Origin: Agromyces tardus
GTDB lineage: Bacteria > Actinomycetota > Actinomycetes > Actinomycetales > Microbacteriaceae
DNA length: 64,000 nt
Assembly: GCF_003710805.1 (NCBI RefSeq)
Contig: NZ_RHHB01000003.1
Span: 146,044-210,043 of the forward strand
Direction: 5' to 3'
A program made the position numbers and the translations under genes. Within the stretch, counting starts at the first letter, position 1. The number at the start of each line of letters is the position of its first letter. Positions 11,031 through 20,142 of this stretch are shown in pieces. Below the pieces are notes generated by a model. That model saw only the letters and a list, made by a program, of their open reading frames with translations, ran no database searches and had not been told where the DNA came from.

Positions 11031-11819
11031 ATGGACTGGCTCGACAACCTCATCACCACGTTCCTCGACTTCGAGGCGATGGCGCAGGTCTTCCCCCAGC
11101 TGATCGGCATCGGGCTGATCAACACGCTCATCATCTCGATCGCGGCGACCGTCATCGGCGTCGTGCTCGGCATGGTCGTGGCGATCATGGGCATCTCGAC
11201 CTCGCGCTGGCTGCGCATCCCCGCGCGCATCTACACCGACGTCTTCCGCGGCCTGCCCGCGATCCTCACGATCCTGCTCATCGGGCAGGGCTTCGCGCGG
11301 GTCAGCCAGCAGCTCTTCGGCCCCTCGCCGTACCCGCTCGGCATCCTCGCGCTCAGCCTCATCGCGAGCGCCTACATCGGCGAGATCTTCCGCGCCGGCA
11401 TCCAGAGCGTCGACCGCGGCCAGCTCGAGGCCTGCCGCGCCCTCGGCATGAGCTACGGCACGTCCATGCGGCTCGTCGTGGTGCCGCAGGGCGTGCGCCG
11501 CGTGCTGCCCGCGCTCGTGAACCAGTTCATCGCGATCGTGAAGGACTCGAGCCTCGTCTACTTCCTCGGCCTGCTGGTCTCCGAGCGCGAGCTCTTCCGG
11601 GTCGGCCAGGATGCCGCGGTGCTGACCGGCAACCTCTCGCCGCTCGTGCTGGCCGGCCTCTTCTACCTCGCGATCACGGTGCCGCTCACGCACCTCGTCA
11701 ACTACTTCGACAACCGATTCCGCACCGGACGCCGCAAGCCCATGCCGCCCAGGAGCGGACTCGACGAGGTGGAGGAGCAGAACCCCACCGTGGCGCTCAC
11801 CTACGGAGAGAACTCATGA
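11031..11819 (+). CDS. ABC transporter permease, HisM/GlnP type
   Basis: 262 residues, about five hydrophobic segments. The cytoplasmic EAA loop reads [19 protein letters not shown] and contacts the ATPase. It forms the inner-membrane channel of the importer. The ATG at 11031 follows GGAG in ACACGGAGCACCTC. A frame extending upstream to 10980 adds only unconserved residues, so the shorter start is preferred. The stop codon overlaps the ATPase start (ATGA at 11816-11819), showing tight translational coupling. Confidence 0.92.
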   Translation: MDWLDNLITTFLDFEAMAQVFPQLIGIGLINTLIISIAATVIGVVLGMVVAIMGISTSRWLRIPARIYTDVFRGLPAILTILLIGQGFARVSQQLFGPSPYPLGILALSLIASAYIGEIFRAGIQSVDRGQLEACRALGMSYGTSMRLVVVPQGVRRVLPALVNQFIAIVKDSSLVYFLGLLVSERELFRVGQDAAVLTGNLSPLVLAGLFYLAITVPLTHLVNYFDNRFRTGRRKPMPPRSGLDEVEEQNPTVALTYGENS

Positions 11820-12587
11820 CGTACACCACCCCCGTTCCCATCACCGACGGCCACCTCTACACGGGCTCGAGCCTCGAGCTGCGGAACCTCACGATGGCCT
11901 ACGGCGACATCGAGGTGCTGCGCGACGTGAGCCTCGAGGTCGCCCCCGGCACGACGACCTGCATCATCGGGCCGTCGGGCTCCGGCAAGTCGACGCTGCT
12001 GCGCGGCGTGAACCGGCTGCACGAGCCCCGCAGCGGCGACGTGCTGCTCGCCGGCGAGAGCGTGCTGACGCAGAAGCCCGACGCGGTGCGCAAGCGCATC
12101 GGCCTCGTCTTCCAGCACTTCAACCTCTTCCCCGACCACACGGCGCTCGAGAACGTGGCCCTGGCGCTGCGCAACGTGAAGGGCCTCTCGCGGGCGGAGT
12201 CGCGGCGCCTCGCGCACGAGCGCCTCGCCGAGGTGGGCCTCGCCGAGCGCGCCGACCACCGGCCGCGCGACCTGTCGGGCGGCCAGCAGCAGCGCGTCGC
12301 GATCGCCCGGGCGCTCGCGATGGAGCCCGAGGTGATGCTCTTCGACGAGGCCACGAGCGCGCTCGACCCCGAGCTCGTGAAGGGCGTGCTGAACCTCATG
12401 GCGGGCCTCGCGCAGCGCGGCATGACGATGCTCGTCGTGACGCACGAGATGGGCTTCGCCCGCAAGGTCGCCGAACCAGGTCGTCTTCATGGACGAAGGC
12501 CGCGTGGTCGAGGCCGGCACCCCCGGCGACCTCTTCGACCGACCGCAGAGCCCGCGCCTGCAGCGCTTCCTCAGCGAGGTGCTGTGA
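11816..12587 (+). pseudogene. ABC transporter ATP-binding protein with a +1 frameshift near its end
   Basis: Residues 1-219 are a normal polar amino-acid-type ABC ATPase: Walker [10 protein letters not shown], signature LSGGQQQR, Walker [15 protein letters not shown] and switch histidine in VVTHEMGF. At 12474-12475 one extra A (GCCGAACCAGG where GCCGACCAGG would keep frame) shifts the reading. In the other frame the conserved tail resumes at once ([16 protein letters not shown], then [19 protein letters not shown]) and stops at 12585-12587, overlapping the next start. All catalytic motifs lie before the shift. This is either a sequencing error or a recent mutation. If real, the shifted frame runs without a stop into the next gene, giving a fused polypeptide. 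Confidence 0.85.
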
Positions 12588-13642
12588 TGACGGATGCCGC
12601 GCGACCGGCGATCCGCACCGCCGTCATCGGCTTCGGCACGAGCGGCCGCGTCTTCCACGCACCGTTCCTCGACGCCGCACCCGAGTACTCGCTCGACCTC
12701 ATCGTCACGCGCGACCCGTCGAGGCGCGCAGCCGCCGAGGCGCGGCATCCGTCGGCGAGGTCCGTCGCAACGGTCGACGAGCTGTGGGCCGCCGCGGAGC
12801 GGATCGACCTCGTCGTGATCGGCTCGCCGAGCGGCACGCACGCGGCCCTGGCCGAGGCCGCGCTCGACGCGGGCCTCGACGTCGTCGTCGACAAGCCCTT
12901 CGCGGTCACCGCAGAGGAGGGGCGGGCGCTCATCGTGAAGGCGGCCCGCCTCGGGTGCACGCTCACCGTGTTCCAGAACCGGCGGTGGGACGGCGACTTC
13001 CGCACCGTGCGCCGGCTCCTCGACGAGGGCGAGCTCGGCGAGGTCCGCCGGTTCGAGTCGCGGTTCGAGTGGTGGAAGCCCGAACCGCCCGCCTCGTGGA
13101 AGACGGACGCGACCGCCGCCGAGGGCGGCGGCATCCTCTACGACCTCGGCACCCACCTCATCGACCAGGCCGTGCAGCTGTTCGGACCGGTGGCGGAGCT
13201 GACGGCGGTCGAGATCGAGCGGCGGCGACCCGGCGCCGCGGCGGACGACGACGTGTTCGTGGCTCTGCGGCACGAGTCCGGGGTGCGCTCGCACCTGTGG
13301 ATGAACGCGGTCGCCCCGGTCGCCGGCCCGCGGTTCCACGTGCTCGGCTCGCGCGCGGGCTACACGAGCTGGGGGCTCGACGGCCAGGAGCCCGCGCTCA
13401 TCGCGGGCGCCCTGCCGGGCGATCCCGGGTTCGGCGAGACACCCGAGGCCCGATGGGGCGTGCTCGGCGTCGACGGCAGCGCGCGTCCCGTGCCGGCCGA
13501 GCGCGGCGACTACGGCGAGTTCTACCGGCTCCTCGCCGCCGCGCTCCGCGACGGCGCGCCCGTGCCCGTCGACCCGGCCGACGCGGTCGCGGTGCTCGAG
13601 CTCATCGAGCAGGCCCACGCCGCGGCATCCGTCATCGCCTGA
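12587..13642 (+). CDS. Gfo/Idh/MocA-family NAD(P)-dependent oxidoreductase
   Basis: 351 residues. The N-terminal Rossmann domain opens with [16 protein letters not shown]. The family's [E/D]KP motif appears as VVDKPFAVT, its lysine being the usual catalytic or substrate-binding residue. The C-terminal alpha/beta domain carries [16 protein letters not shown] with the conserved histidine. Members oxidise or reduce polyols, sugars, amino sugars or related compounds. The start overlaps the ATPase stop (TGATG). Its place in an importer operon beside an FAD oxidase suggests it acts on the imported compound or on the oxidase product. Confidence 0.92.
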   Translation: MTDAARPAIRTAVIGFGTSGRVFHAPFLDAAPEYSLDLIVTRDPSRRAAAEARHPSARSVATVDELWAAAERIDLVVIGSPSGTHAALAEAALDAGLDVVVDKPFAVTAEEGRALIVKAARLGCTLTVFQNRRWDGDFRTVRRLLDEGELGEVRRFESRFEWWKPEPPASWKTDATAAEGGGILYDLGTHLIDQAVQLFGPVAELTAVEIERRRPGAAADDDVFVALRHESGVRSHLWMNAVAPVAGPRFHVLGSRAGYTSWGLDGQEPALIAGALPGDPGFGETPEARWGVLGVDGSARPVPAERGDYGEFYRLLAAALRDGAPVPVDPADAVAVLELIEQAHAAASVIA

Positions 13643-13682
13643 TCAACACGGGCATCGAGAACACGAGAAGGAAAGCTGAGCA

Positions 13683-14858
13683 ATGTCAGGAACAGAATCG
13701 AAGAACGTCGTCGTGATCGGCGGCGGGATCCTCGGCGCGTCGACGGCCGCGCACCTCGCACGAGGCGGCGCGCACGTGACGCTGGTGACCTCCGGCGCGC
13801 TCGCCGACGGGGCGTCCGGCCGCTCCATCGCGTGGCTGAACTCGTCGGGCGACCGTTCGGCCGAGTACCACTACCTGCGCCTGCTCGCGCTCGACCGCTA
13901 CCGCACCTGGAGCGCGCGTCACCCCGAGAGCCGCGCGTACCTGCGCTTCGACGGCGCGATGAAGTGGGCCGGTCCGGGCGCGAGCTTCCGTGACACGTTC
14001 GCGTTCGAGCGCGCCCGCGGGTACGACGCCGTCTGGGTCGACCGTGCCGACGTGGCCGGGTTCGCGTCCGACGTGAACGCGGCCGCTGTGGCCGACGAGG
14101 GGGCGATCTTCAACCCGGGCGAGGGCTGGGTGAGCCTGCCCGAACTGATCGCCGCGCTCGCCGGCGAGGCCGTCGCATCCGGCGCCCGCGTGATCGAGCA
14201 CGCCGGCGACGCGCGCGTCGACGTGCAGGACGGCGTCGCGACCGGGGTGGTCCTCGGCGACGGGACGCGCCTGCCGGCGGGACAGGTCGTGCTCGCGACG
14301 GGAGCCTCCGTTCCCGTGCAGCTCGCCGCGCTGGGCGTGGTCGTGCCCGATGCCACCCCCGCCGCCTTCGTGCTGTTCACCGATCCGGTGGATGCCGCGG
14401 TGACGACCGTGCTGAACACCCCCCGCGTCGCCGTGCGACCGACCCCCGACGGACGGCTCGTGCTCGACGCCGACTGGGCGGAGCAGTCGGTCGTCGTCGG
14501 CGACGACGGCTCGATCTCGGTCCCGGAGGAGTCGGTGCAGGGCCTGCTGGAGGAGGCGTCGAGGGTGCTGGCCGGCAGCCCGCGGTTGACGGCCGAGCGG
14601 GTCGGCGCCGGACTGAAGCCGATCCCCGGCGACGGCGAGCCGGTCGCGGGCGCCGTGCCCGGGATCCACGGCCTGTACACGCTGTTCACCCACTCGGGTG
14701 CGACGCTGGGCCTCATCCTCGGCGAGCTCCTCGCCGAGGAGATCCTCACCGGCCGCCCGTCACCGGTGCTGGAGTCGTTCCGGGTCGACCGGTTCGACAC
14801 GGGGGCCGAGCTCGACGAGGTGGGCACCGGCGCCTGGGCGCCGGTCGTTCCGTCGTAG
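13683..14858 (+). CDS. DAO-family FAD-dependent oxidoreductase
   Basis: 391 residues. The FAD-binding GxGxxG reads VVVIGGGILGASTAAHLA (9-26). Family features include the ADGASGRSIAWLNSSGDRS loop and the C-terminal THSGATLGLILG, which resembles the GxTxG region of D-amino-acid, glycine and sarcosine oxidases. It probably removes hydrogen from a C-N bond of an amino acid or secondary amine. AGGAAAG precedes the ATG at 13683. Last gene of the operon, ended by a strong hairpin. With the importer and the Gfo/Idh enzyme it suggests a short uptake-and-oxidation pathway. Confidence 0.9.
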   Translation: MSGTESKNVVVIGGGILGASTAAHLARGGAHVTLVTSGALADGASGRSIAWLNSSGDRSAEYHYLRLLALDRYRTWSARHPESRAYLRFDGAMKWAGPGASFRDTFAFERARGYDAVWVDRADVAGFASDVNAAAVADEGAIFNPGEGWVSLPELIAALAGEAVASGARVIEHAGDARVDVQDGVATGVVLGDGTRLPAGQVVLATGASVPVQLAALGVVVPDATPAAFVLFTDPVDAAVTTVLNTPRVAVRPTPDGRLVLDADWAEQSVVVGDDGSISVPEESVQGLLEEASRVLAGSPRLTAERVGAGLKPIPGDGEPVAGAVPGIHGLYTLFTHSGATLGLILGELLAEEILTGRPSPVLESFRVDRFDTGAELDEVGTGAWAPVVPS

Positions 14859-14866
14859 CCGATGCC

Positions 14867-14901
14867 GGAAGCGGTGGACCCCGCAAGCGTCCACCCCTTC
14901 C
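14867..14901. terminator. Bidirectional hairpin between convergent operons
   Basis: GGAAG-C-GGTGGAC (14867-14879) pairs with GTCCACC-C-CTTCC (14889-14901) around a nine-base loop. It lies between the FAD oxidase (+) and the RyR-domain gene (-), so it probably terminates both. Confidence 0.75.
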
Positions 14902-14907
14902 GTGCGC

Positions 14908-17517
14908 CTACAGCCGGTGCACCTCGAAGCCCGCCATCGCGAGGAGCTCGGGGATGGCGCGCACCGCCTGGCGGTCGCGCTCCCTGATGTCGTCGGGGAG
15001 CTCGTCATAGGGCACGAGGTAGGGGGTGCGCCGACGCTCGACGTCGCGCACCGGGTGCTGCACCCAGCCGCCGAGCCGGCGCTCGGCGACCCAGCGGGCG
15101 TGCTCCGCGGCGGCCATCGTCTCGATCTCGGCGACGCTGAAGCGGGCGAGCGTGGGCTCGCGCCCGGTGACAGGCATGATGTCGCATCCGATCTCGCGCA
15201 GGGTCGCCGCGACATGGTCGGCCTGCCGCCGGTTGGACTCGCGCAGGTGCTCGGGCAGCGCCTCCCAACCGCGCATCGCCGCATCGTCGGGCGCCGCACT
15301 GTCGGCCTGCTCGGCGAGGTAGCGCTCGTGGACGGCGCGGCCGAGCTCCTCGCGCGAGGCGCCGAGCAGCACGTCGCGCAGCACGAGGCGCAGGAAGACC
15401 TCGGCGTCGACCTGCAGCGCGAGCTGCGGGGCCGGGGGCAGCGCGTCGGGCTCCCAGCTCGTCTGCCCGGCGAGCAGGCTCATGTCGAGGATCGCCTCCA
15501 TCGACCGCGCGCCGTGCTGGTACGCGGGCACGTGCAGCATCGCTCGCAGGATCCCCTCGTCGATGCGCGCGTCGCCGTGCCCGTCGAGCAGGCGGCGCGC
15601 CTTGCGCTCGATGAGCGACCGCAGCAGCATCGCGCGGCGCACGACGTGCTCCACGTCGCCGGGGCCGGTGGGGTTCGGGCCGGCGATGTCGACGTAGCCG
15701 CGCAGCCGGCTCACGAAGTCGGGGCCCTTGACGGCGCGGAATCGGGCGAGCTTCGCCGACTCCGCGGCATCCGCTCGCCCTGACGTCGCCGCGGCCTCGG
15801 CCGTCGCCGCGGCCGACGCCCCGGCCGTCGGCTCCTCGCCGGCGAACTCCGCGAACGAGCTCGACGTGCCGCCCGCGAAGACGAAGATCGCCCGGCCGAT
15901 CGGATGCGTCGCCTCGCCCTCGCGGAACTCCCCGTCCTGCATCGGCGCGAGGAAGAACTTGAGCCACCCGAGCTCGCCCTCGAAGGCGGCATCGAACTCG
16001 TCGAAGAAGACGAGCGGCAGCTGCCCGCGCAGCACGGTGTCGCGCACGAGGTGGAACGCGTGGTTCAGGTCCTCGGGCGAGCGCAGCTGCGAGAGGTTGA
16101 AGCTCAGGCGGCCGATCCGCACGTCGCCCGACGCACTGCCCGCGACCTCCTTCGCCACCTGCGTCACCGCGAACGACTTGCCCGACCCCGGGGCGCCGAA
16201 CACAGCCACCGACAGGGGCGTCTCCGCCGAGCCCGAGAGGTACTCCTCGATCAGGTTGCGCAGCGACCGCAGCCCCTCGATCTCGGTGCGGTCGGCCGTG
16301 CGCAGCGCCCCGAACGTGCCCACCGGCACCCCGTGCAGCTCCTCCGCCCGCGCGTGCAGCACGAGGTCGCGGGCGAGTCGCTCGAGCGCCGCGCCCGACA
16401 GGTCCTCGAGGATGCTCCAGTATCCCGGCGCCGAGGTCTCGGCCGCGGCAGGCGGCGGCACCTCGGCGCGCGCGAAGGCGTCCTCGTCGTCGCCGGTGTC
16501 GAAGATCGACGGATGCGGGAACGCATCGACGTCCGCAGCCGAACCGTAGCCCGCGCGCAGCAGCCGGCGCGCCGCCGCGAGCCCCGAGCGGATGCCGGAC
16601 TCCACGAGATCCTCACGCTCCTCAGAGTCCACGGCGGCGGATGCCACGGCCCGCACGAGTGCGGCCGTGAACGCGTCGCCGCAGCCCTGCATCGCCCCGC
16701 CGTGCCGGGCCGCGAACCCGCCCTCGGCCTGCGCGGGATCGAAGAGGAGCACGCTGCGAGTCCGGTCCGGCCCCGCGCTGTAGTGGATCGCCGCATCGAG
16801 GCCGAGGCGCACCACGAGGTGCCGTGCGTTGGCGAGCGGCGCGAGCCAGCGGTTGCAGGCCATCTCCCACACGAAGTCCTTCGCGGTGCGCTCCCACGAG
16901 AGCTGTCGGCTCAGGTTCACGCCCGCGGCCCGCAGGTCGTCGGCGGTCACCACGAGCACGAGCCGCTCGGGGTCGCGGGTGCGCAGGTGCTCCCACAGCG
17001 CACCGTCCATCAGCGGACGGCCGAGCTTGGCCACCACCCACGGGCGGGTGCCCTCGGCGGTCAGTGCTGCCGGCCAGGAGTCGGCTGCGTGCCGGAAGGA
17101 GTTGCCGGCGTCGTCGAGCACGACCACCGCGGCATCCGCTGCATCGCCGGCAGCCGCCTGAGCCGCCGCGGCGCTCGCCGCAGCGCCCTCGGCGGGGCCG
17201 CGATAGCCTCCGAAGCTGCCGACGCGCAGCACCGTCGTGCCGGTGCGACGGTCGACGGGAAACGGCGCCAGGTCCGCCATCGAGAGCAGCGCGGCATCCG
17301 ACGCCTGCGGATCGGGCACCGCCGGTGCGGCCACGTCCATGCCTCCTGCGCGACGCAGCATCTCGGCGAGCAGCAGCGCTCCGCCCGGCAGCACGACCCA
17401 CGACGCGCCGTCGGTGAGCTGCCAGTTCTGCCCCCGGTCGGCCGCGGGCACCCGCCAGCGCACCCAGTCGAGGCACACGTCGCCGGCGACGACCACCTTC
17501 GGCGCGGTCGGGTTCAT
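14908..17517 (-). CDS. PfkB-like / AAA+ ATPase / RyR-domain fusion protein
   Basis: 869 residues from ATG 17517, which follows GAGGAGG. Residues about 4-335 resemble a PfkB/ribokinase fold (VVVAGDVCLDW, LPGGALLLAEMLRRAG, and the anion-hole motif QGCGDAFTAALV with Asp at about 281). Residues about 430-680 are a P-loop ATPase with Walker A GAPGSGKS (441-448) and Walker B LVFFDEFDAAF (502-512). The C-terminus carries RyR-type repeats: a shorter first one (LPEHLRESNRRQADHV, about 754-769) and a fuller one (SVAEIETMAAAEHARWV, RTPYLVPYDELPDD, RDRQAVRAIPELL, about 790-860). There is no signal peptide or membrane segment. RyR domains in prokaryotes have been proposed as nucleotide-derived ligand sensors in signalling or conflict systems. 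A sensor-driven ATPase is a reasonable inference; the biological role is unknown. The PfkB part may bind rather than phosphorylate its ligand. Confidence 0.85.
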   Translation of the reverse strand: MNPTAPKVVVAGDVCLDWVRWRVPAADRGQNWQLTDGASWVVLPGGALLLAEMLRRAGGMDVAAPAVPDPQASDAALLSMADLAPFPVDRRTGTTVLRVGSFGGYRGPAEGAAASAAAAQAAAGDAADAAVVVLDDAGNSFRHAADSWPAALTAEGTRPWVVAKLGRPLMDGALWEHLRTRDPERLVLVVTADDLRAAGVNLSRQLSWERTAKDFVWEMACNRWLAPLANARHLVVRLGLDAAIHYSAGPDRTRSVLLFDPAQAEGGFAARHGGAMQGCGDAFTAALVRAVASAAVDSEEREDLVESGIRSGLAAARRLLRAGYGSAADVDAFPHPSIFDTGDDEDAFARAEVPPPAAAETSAPGYWSILEDLSGAALERLARDLVLHARAEELHGVPVGTFGALRTADRTEIEGLRSLRNLIEEYLSGSAETPLSVAVFGAPGSGKSFAVTQVAKEVAGSASGDVRIGRLSFNLSQLRSPEDLNHAFHLVRDTVLRGQLPLVFFDEFDAAFEGELGWLKFFLAPMQDGEFREGEATHPIGRAIFVFAGGTSSSFAEFAGEEPTAGASAAATAEAAATSGRADAAESAKLARFRAVKGPDFVSRLRGYVDIAGPNPTGPGDVEHVVRRAMLLRSLIERKARRLLDGHGDARIDEGILRAMLHVPAYQHGARSMEAILDMSLLAGQTSWEPDALPPAPQLALQVDAEVFLRLVLRDVLLGASREELGRAVHERYLAEQADSAAPDDAAMRGWEALPEHLRESNRRQADHVAATLREIGCDIMPVTGREPTLARFSVAEIETMAAAEHARWVAERRLGGWVQHPVRDVERRRTPYLVPYDELPDDIRERDRQAVRAIPELLAMAGFEVHRL

Positions 17518-17568
17518 CGGATCCTCCTCCAGCCCGCGCCAGCGTGACACGGGCGGCCGGGCGGAGAC

Positions 17569-17667
17569 GGGGGACTTGGTCCCGCCGCGGGCGACCGGAC
17601 TTGGTGCGCTGCGGGGCCGGACTGGAACCCGGTCGGGCGCCCGGACTGGCACTCGCGGCGGGCGCCC
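17569..17667. promoter_or_regulatory. Four-copy direct repeat array in the divergent promoter region
   Basis: A CCGGACTtGG-like word occurs four times with cores at 17572, 17597, 17619 and 17643, spaced 25, 22 and 24 bp, close to two helical turns. GGGCGCCC also occurs twice (17635-17642 and 17660-17667). The array sits between the RyR-AAA gene (-) and the DUF429 gene (+), in the position expected for a shared operator. No protein binding it can be named. Confidence 0.55.
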
Positions 17668-17683
17668 GCCCTAGGATGCGAGG

Positions 17684-18445
17684 GTGCTGACCGCTGGCGT
17701 CGACCTCGCCGCCGACACGAAGAAGACCGCCCTCGCGACCATCCGCTGGAGCGCCGGCCGCGCGGTGGTCGAGCAGGTCGTGCTCGGCGCCTCCGACGAG
17801 CTCATCGTCGAGGCCGCGGCATCCGCCGACCTGACCGGCATCGACTGCGCCTTCGGGTGGCCCGACGACTTCGTGGAGTTCGTGCGCCGCCACGCGGCGG
17901 GTGAGCGGGTCGACCTCACCCGCGACCGCGGCATGGACTGGCGCCGGCGCCTCGCCTACCGCGAGACCGACCGCGACATCCTGCGCCGCACCGGCCGCAG
18001 CCCGCTGAGCGTGGCGACCGACCGGCTCGGACTCACGGCCATGCACTGCGCCGCGCTGCTCGACGCGATCGCCGACCGCATCGGCCCGGTCGCGCGCAGC
18101 GGCAGCGGCCGCGTGGCGGAGGTGTACCCCGGCGCCGCGCTGCGCGTGTGGGGCCTGAGTCGCCCGAACTACAAGGTCGACGCGGCCGTTCGCGGCGAGG
18201 CGGTCGCCCGCCTGCTGCAGGTGGCGCCCTGGCTCGAGCTCGGGCCGACCGAGCACGACATGGTGCGATCGGATGACGCGTTCGACGCCGTCATCGCCGC
18301 GCTGATCGCGCGGGCGCACGCCGTGGGCGGCACGCACCCGGTGCCGCCGGAGTTGCGCGAGCAGGCGGACCGCGAGGGGTGGATCGCCCTGCCCTCGGCC
18401 GCCCTCGAGACGCTCGTGGGGCCTGCCGCGGCCCGCGCCGAGTGA
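17684..18445 (+). CDS. DUF429 domain protein (predicted RNase H-fold)
   Basis: 253 residues. It opens GVDLAADTKKTALATIRW, the DUF429 signature in which an early Asp (Asp7) sits in an RNase H-like first strand. It continues with TGIDCAFGWPDDFVEF, a typical DUF429 segment, and ends with a DAFDAVIAALIARA motif in which the aspartates would complete a metal site. The molecular function is not established; the fold suggests nuclease or nucleotide chemistry. GTG start at 17684 after GCGAGG. It is divergent from the PfkB-AAA-RyR gene across a repeat-bearing promoter, so the two may be co-regulated. Confidence 0.82.
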   Translation: MLTAGVDLAADTKKTALATIRWSAGRAVVEQVVLGASDELIVEAAASADLTGIDCAFGWPDDFVEFVRRHAAGERVDLTRDRGMDWRRRLAYRETDRDILRRTGRSPLSVATDRLGLTAMHCAALLDAIADRIGPVARSGSGRVAEVYPGAALRVWGLSRPNYKVDAAVRGEAVARLLQVAPWLELGPTEHDMVRSDDAFDAVIAALIARAHAVGGTHPVPPELREQADREGWIALPSAALETLVGPAAARAE

Positions 18446-18553
18446 CGGTCGAGGCCGACCGTTTCCGCCTCGATGTCGATCCTGCGGCGCGCCGTTCGAC
18501 GTCCAGAATGAGGGGCGGATCGTCCGCCGCACAGCTGAGGAAGAGGAATCGCC

Positions 18554-19105
18554 ATGCGCACGCTCATCGTCACCGAGTTCATCACCCTCGACGGCGTCGT
18601 CGACTCGCCCGGAGGCGGGCAGCATCCGCGCGCCGGCTGGACCTTCAAGGAGGTCCCGTTCGTCGAGGAGGCCTACGAGATCAAGGGCCGCGAGCAGGCC
18701 GAGGCGGGCGCGATGCTCATGGGACGCGTCAGCTACGACGAGTTCGCGCCGATCTGGCCGACCATGGCCGAGTTCGCGGAGTACAACGCGATGCCCAAGT
18801 ACGTCGTGTCGAGCTCGCTGACCGATCCGGAGTGGAACAACACCTCGGTACTGCGTTCGCTCGATGACGTCGCCCGCCTCAAGGAGGGCGACGGGGGCGA
18901 CATCCTCGTGCACGGCAGCGCGACGCTCGCCCAGGGGCTGGCCGAGGCCGGCCTCGTCGACCGCTACCACCTGCTCGTCTTCCCCGTCGCCCTCGGCGAG
19001 GGCAAGCGGCTCTTCAGCGGTCGTGAGCAGGGCACGTTGCGGCTGGTCGAGCACGCGGCGTACTCGAACGGGGTGGTGAAGTCCGTCTTCGACGTCGTCG
19101 CGTGA
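18554..19105 (+). CDS. Dihydrofolate reductase-like (RibD C-terminal) family protein
   Basis: 183 residues of the RibD_C/DHFR-like fold: MRTLIVTEFITLDGVVDSP at the start, AGAMLMGRVSYDEFAPIWP in the middle and GGDILVHGSATLAQGLAEAG for NADPH phosphate binding. These stand-alone members are common in actinobacteria and presumably reduce a pterin- or ribityl-like substrate. They are not the essential FolA. A GAGGAA ribosome site precedes the ATG. No partner gene identifies the pathway. Confidence 0.88.
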   Translation: MRTLIVTEFITLDGVVDSPGGGQHPRAGWTFKEVPFVEEAYEIKGREQAEAGAMLMGRVSYDEFAPIWPTMAEFAEYNAMPKYVVSSSLTDPEWNNTSVLRSLDDVARLKEGDGGDILVHGSATLAQGLAEAGLVDRYHLLVFPVALGEGKRLFSGREQGTLRLVEHAAYSNGVVKSVFDVVA

Positions 19106-19217
19106 GAACCGCGGCTCGCGGCAACCCGGTGCAAAGGTATCGGCAAGATACTTCTCCAGCTGCCGTGGCGGTGAAGCCGTCCTTGCCGCCGCGCCGTCCG
19201 GTCGGCAGCATGGGCGG

Positions 19218-19931
19218 ATGGACCCCGAGCCGAAGACTCCGACGCAGGTGTCACCAGAGCCGATCACGCCCGAGCAGTTCCACGACGCCGACGGGGTCGA
19301 GGACTGGCGCGTCATGTACTGGGGCGCGCACGCCTGGTTCGGCGCCGTCTCGTTCGCTGTGGGGGCCCGGTTCGTCGCGGCGATCGCCGAACTCGACGAG
19401 GAGTTCGGGCACGAGCCCGACGTCGACCTGCGCCGTGAGGGCGTCGCGGTGAAGATCGTGACCCGCGGCATCCGCAACCTCAGCACCCGCGATCTCGACG
19501 TGGCCCGCCGCATCTCGGCGGCGGCGCGCGATCTCGGCCTGCGGCCCGACCCGTCGGCCTTGCAGGTCGTGCAGGTGGCCGTGGCGTCGCCCGAGTCCGC
19601 CGACGTGATGCCGTTCTGGCGGGCAGCGCTGGGCTACGTGCCCGCGAACGACACGCACCTCGTCGACCCGCTGCGCCGCAACTCGTCGGTGTTCCTGGAG
19701 CCCGCCGAGCGAGTCGGCCCGGGTCGCGGCCGCTTCCACGTCGACGTCGCGGTGCCGCACGACCAGGTGCACGCCCGCATCGAGGCCATCCTCGCCGCGG
19801 GCGGTCGAATGGCGGATGACTCGTTCGCGCCCGAGTGGTGGACCCTCGCCGACGCCGAGAACCACGGCGTCGACATCACGACGTGGTGGGGTCGCGAGTC
19901 GGTGCGGCTCGAGGCGGAGCGGGAGGACTGA
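19218..19931 (+). CDS. PCD-like / VOC (glyoxalase-like) fusion protein
   Basis: 237 residues in two parts. Residues about 15-105 resemble pterin-4a-carbinolamine dehydratase (WRVMYWGAHAWFGAVSF, then GHEPDVDLRREGVAVKIVT), but the second histidine of the usual HHP motif is replaced by Glu, so dehydratase activity is doubtful. Residues about 115-225 are a glyoxalase-like VOC half (VQVAVASPESADVMPFWRAAL to FHVDVAVPHDQVHARIEAI). The arrangement recurs in actinobacteria as I recall, without a defined role. A GTATC-N5-GATAC dyad (19137-19151) lies about 70 bp upstream and may be an operator. The gene stands alone. Confidence 0.8.
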   Translation: MDPEPKTPTQVSPEPITPEQFHDADGVEDWRVMYWGAHAWFGAVSFAVGARFVAAIAELDEEFGHEPDVDLRREGVAVKIVTRGIRNLSTRDLDVARRISAAARDLGLRPDPSALQVVQVAVASPESADVMPFWRAALGYVPANDTHLVDPLRRNSSVFLEPAERVGPGRGRFHVDVAVPHDQVHARIEAILAAGGRMADDSFAPEWWTLADAENHGVDITTWWGRESVRLEAERED

Positions 19932-20142
19932 GCGTCCGGTCGGCGCCGGCGGGAGCGTCCGCCGACGCCGGCCGCGGGCCTCCGTTCGCGCCGAGGGGGC
20001 GTCCCTCCGCGCCGACCGGTTTTCCGTCCTGCAACGCGGTCGCCGAGTAGCGTTCGCTACCGCGATCGCGGGCGGAAGGTGCCGCGTCGTGCGTCAGCTC
20101 GCGCCGCGTCAGCCCGCGTCGCGCGTCAGCCGGCGTCCCGCG

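Noticed and set aside
11816..13642. A true ABC ATPase-Gfo/Idh fusion protein
   Set aside because: The residues joining the two are Arg/Gly/Pro-rich and unlike either family, while the other frame restores the conserved ATPase tail; a frameshift explains it better.
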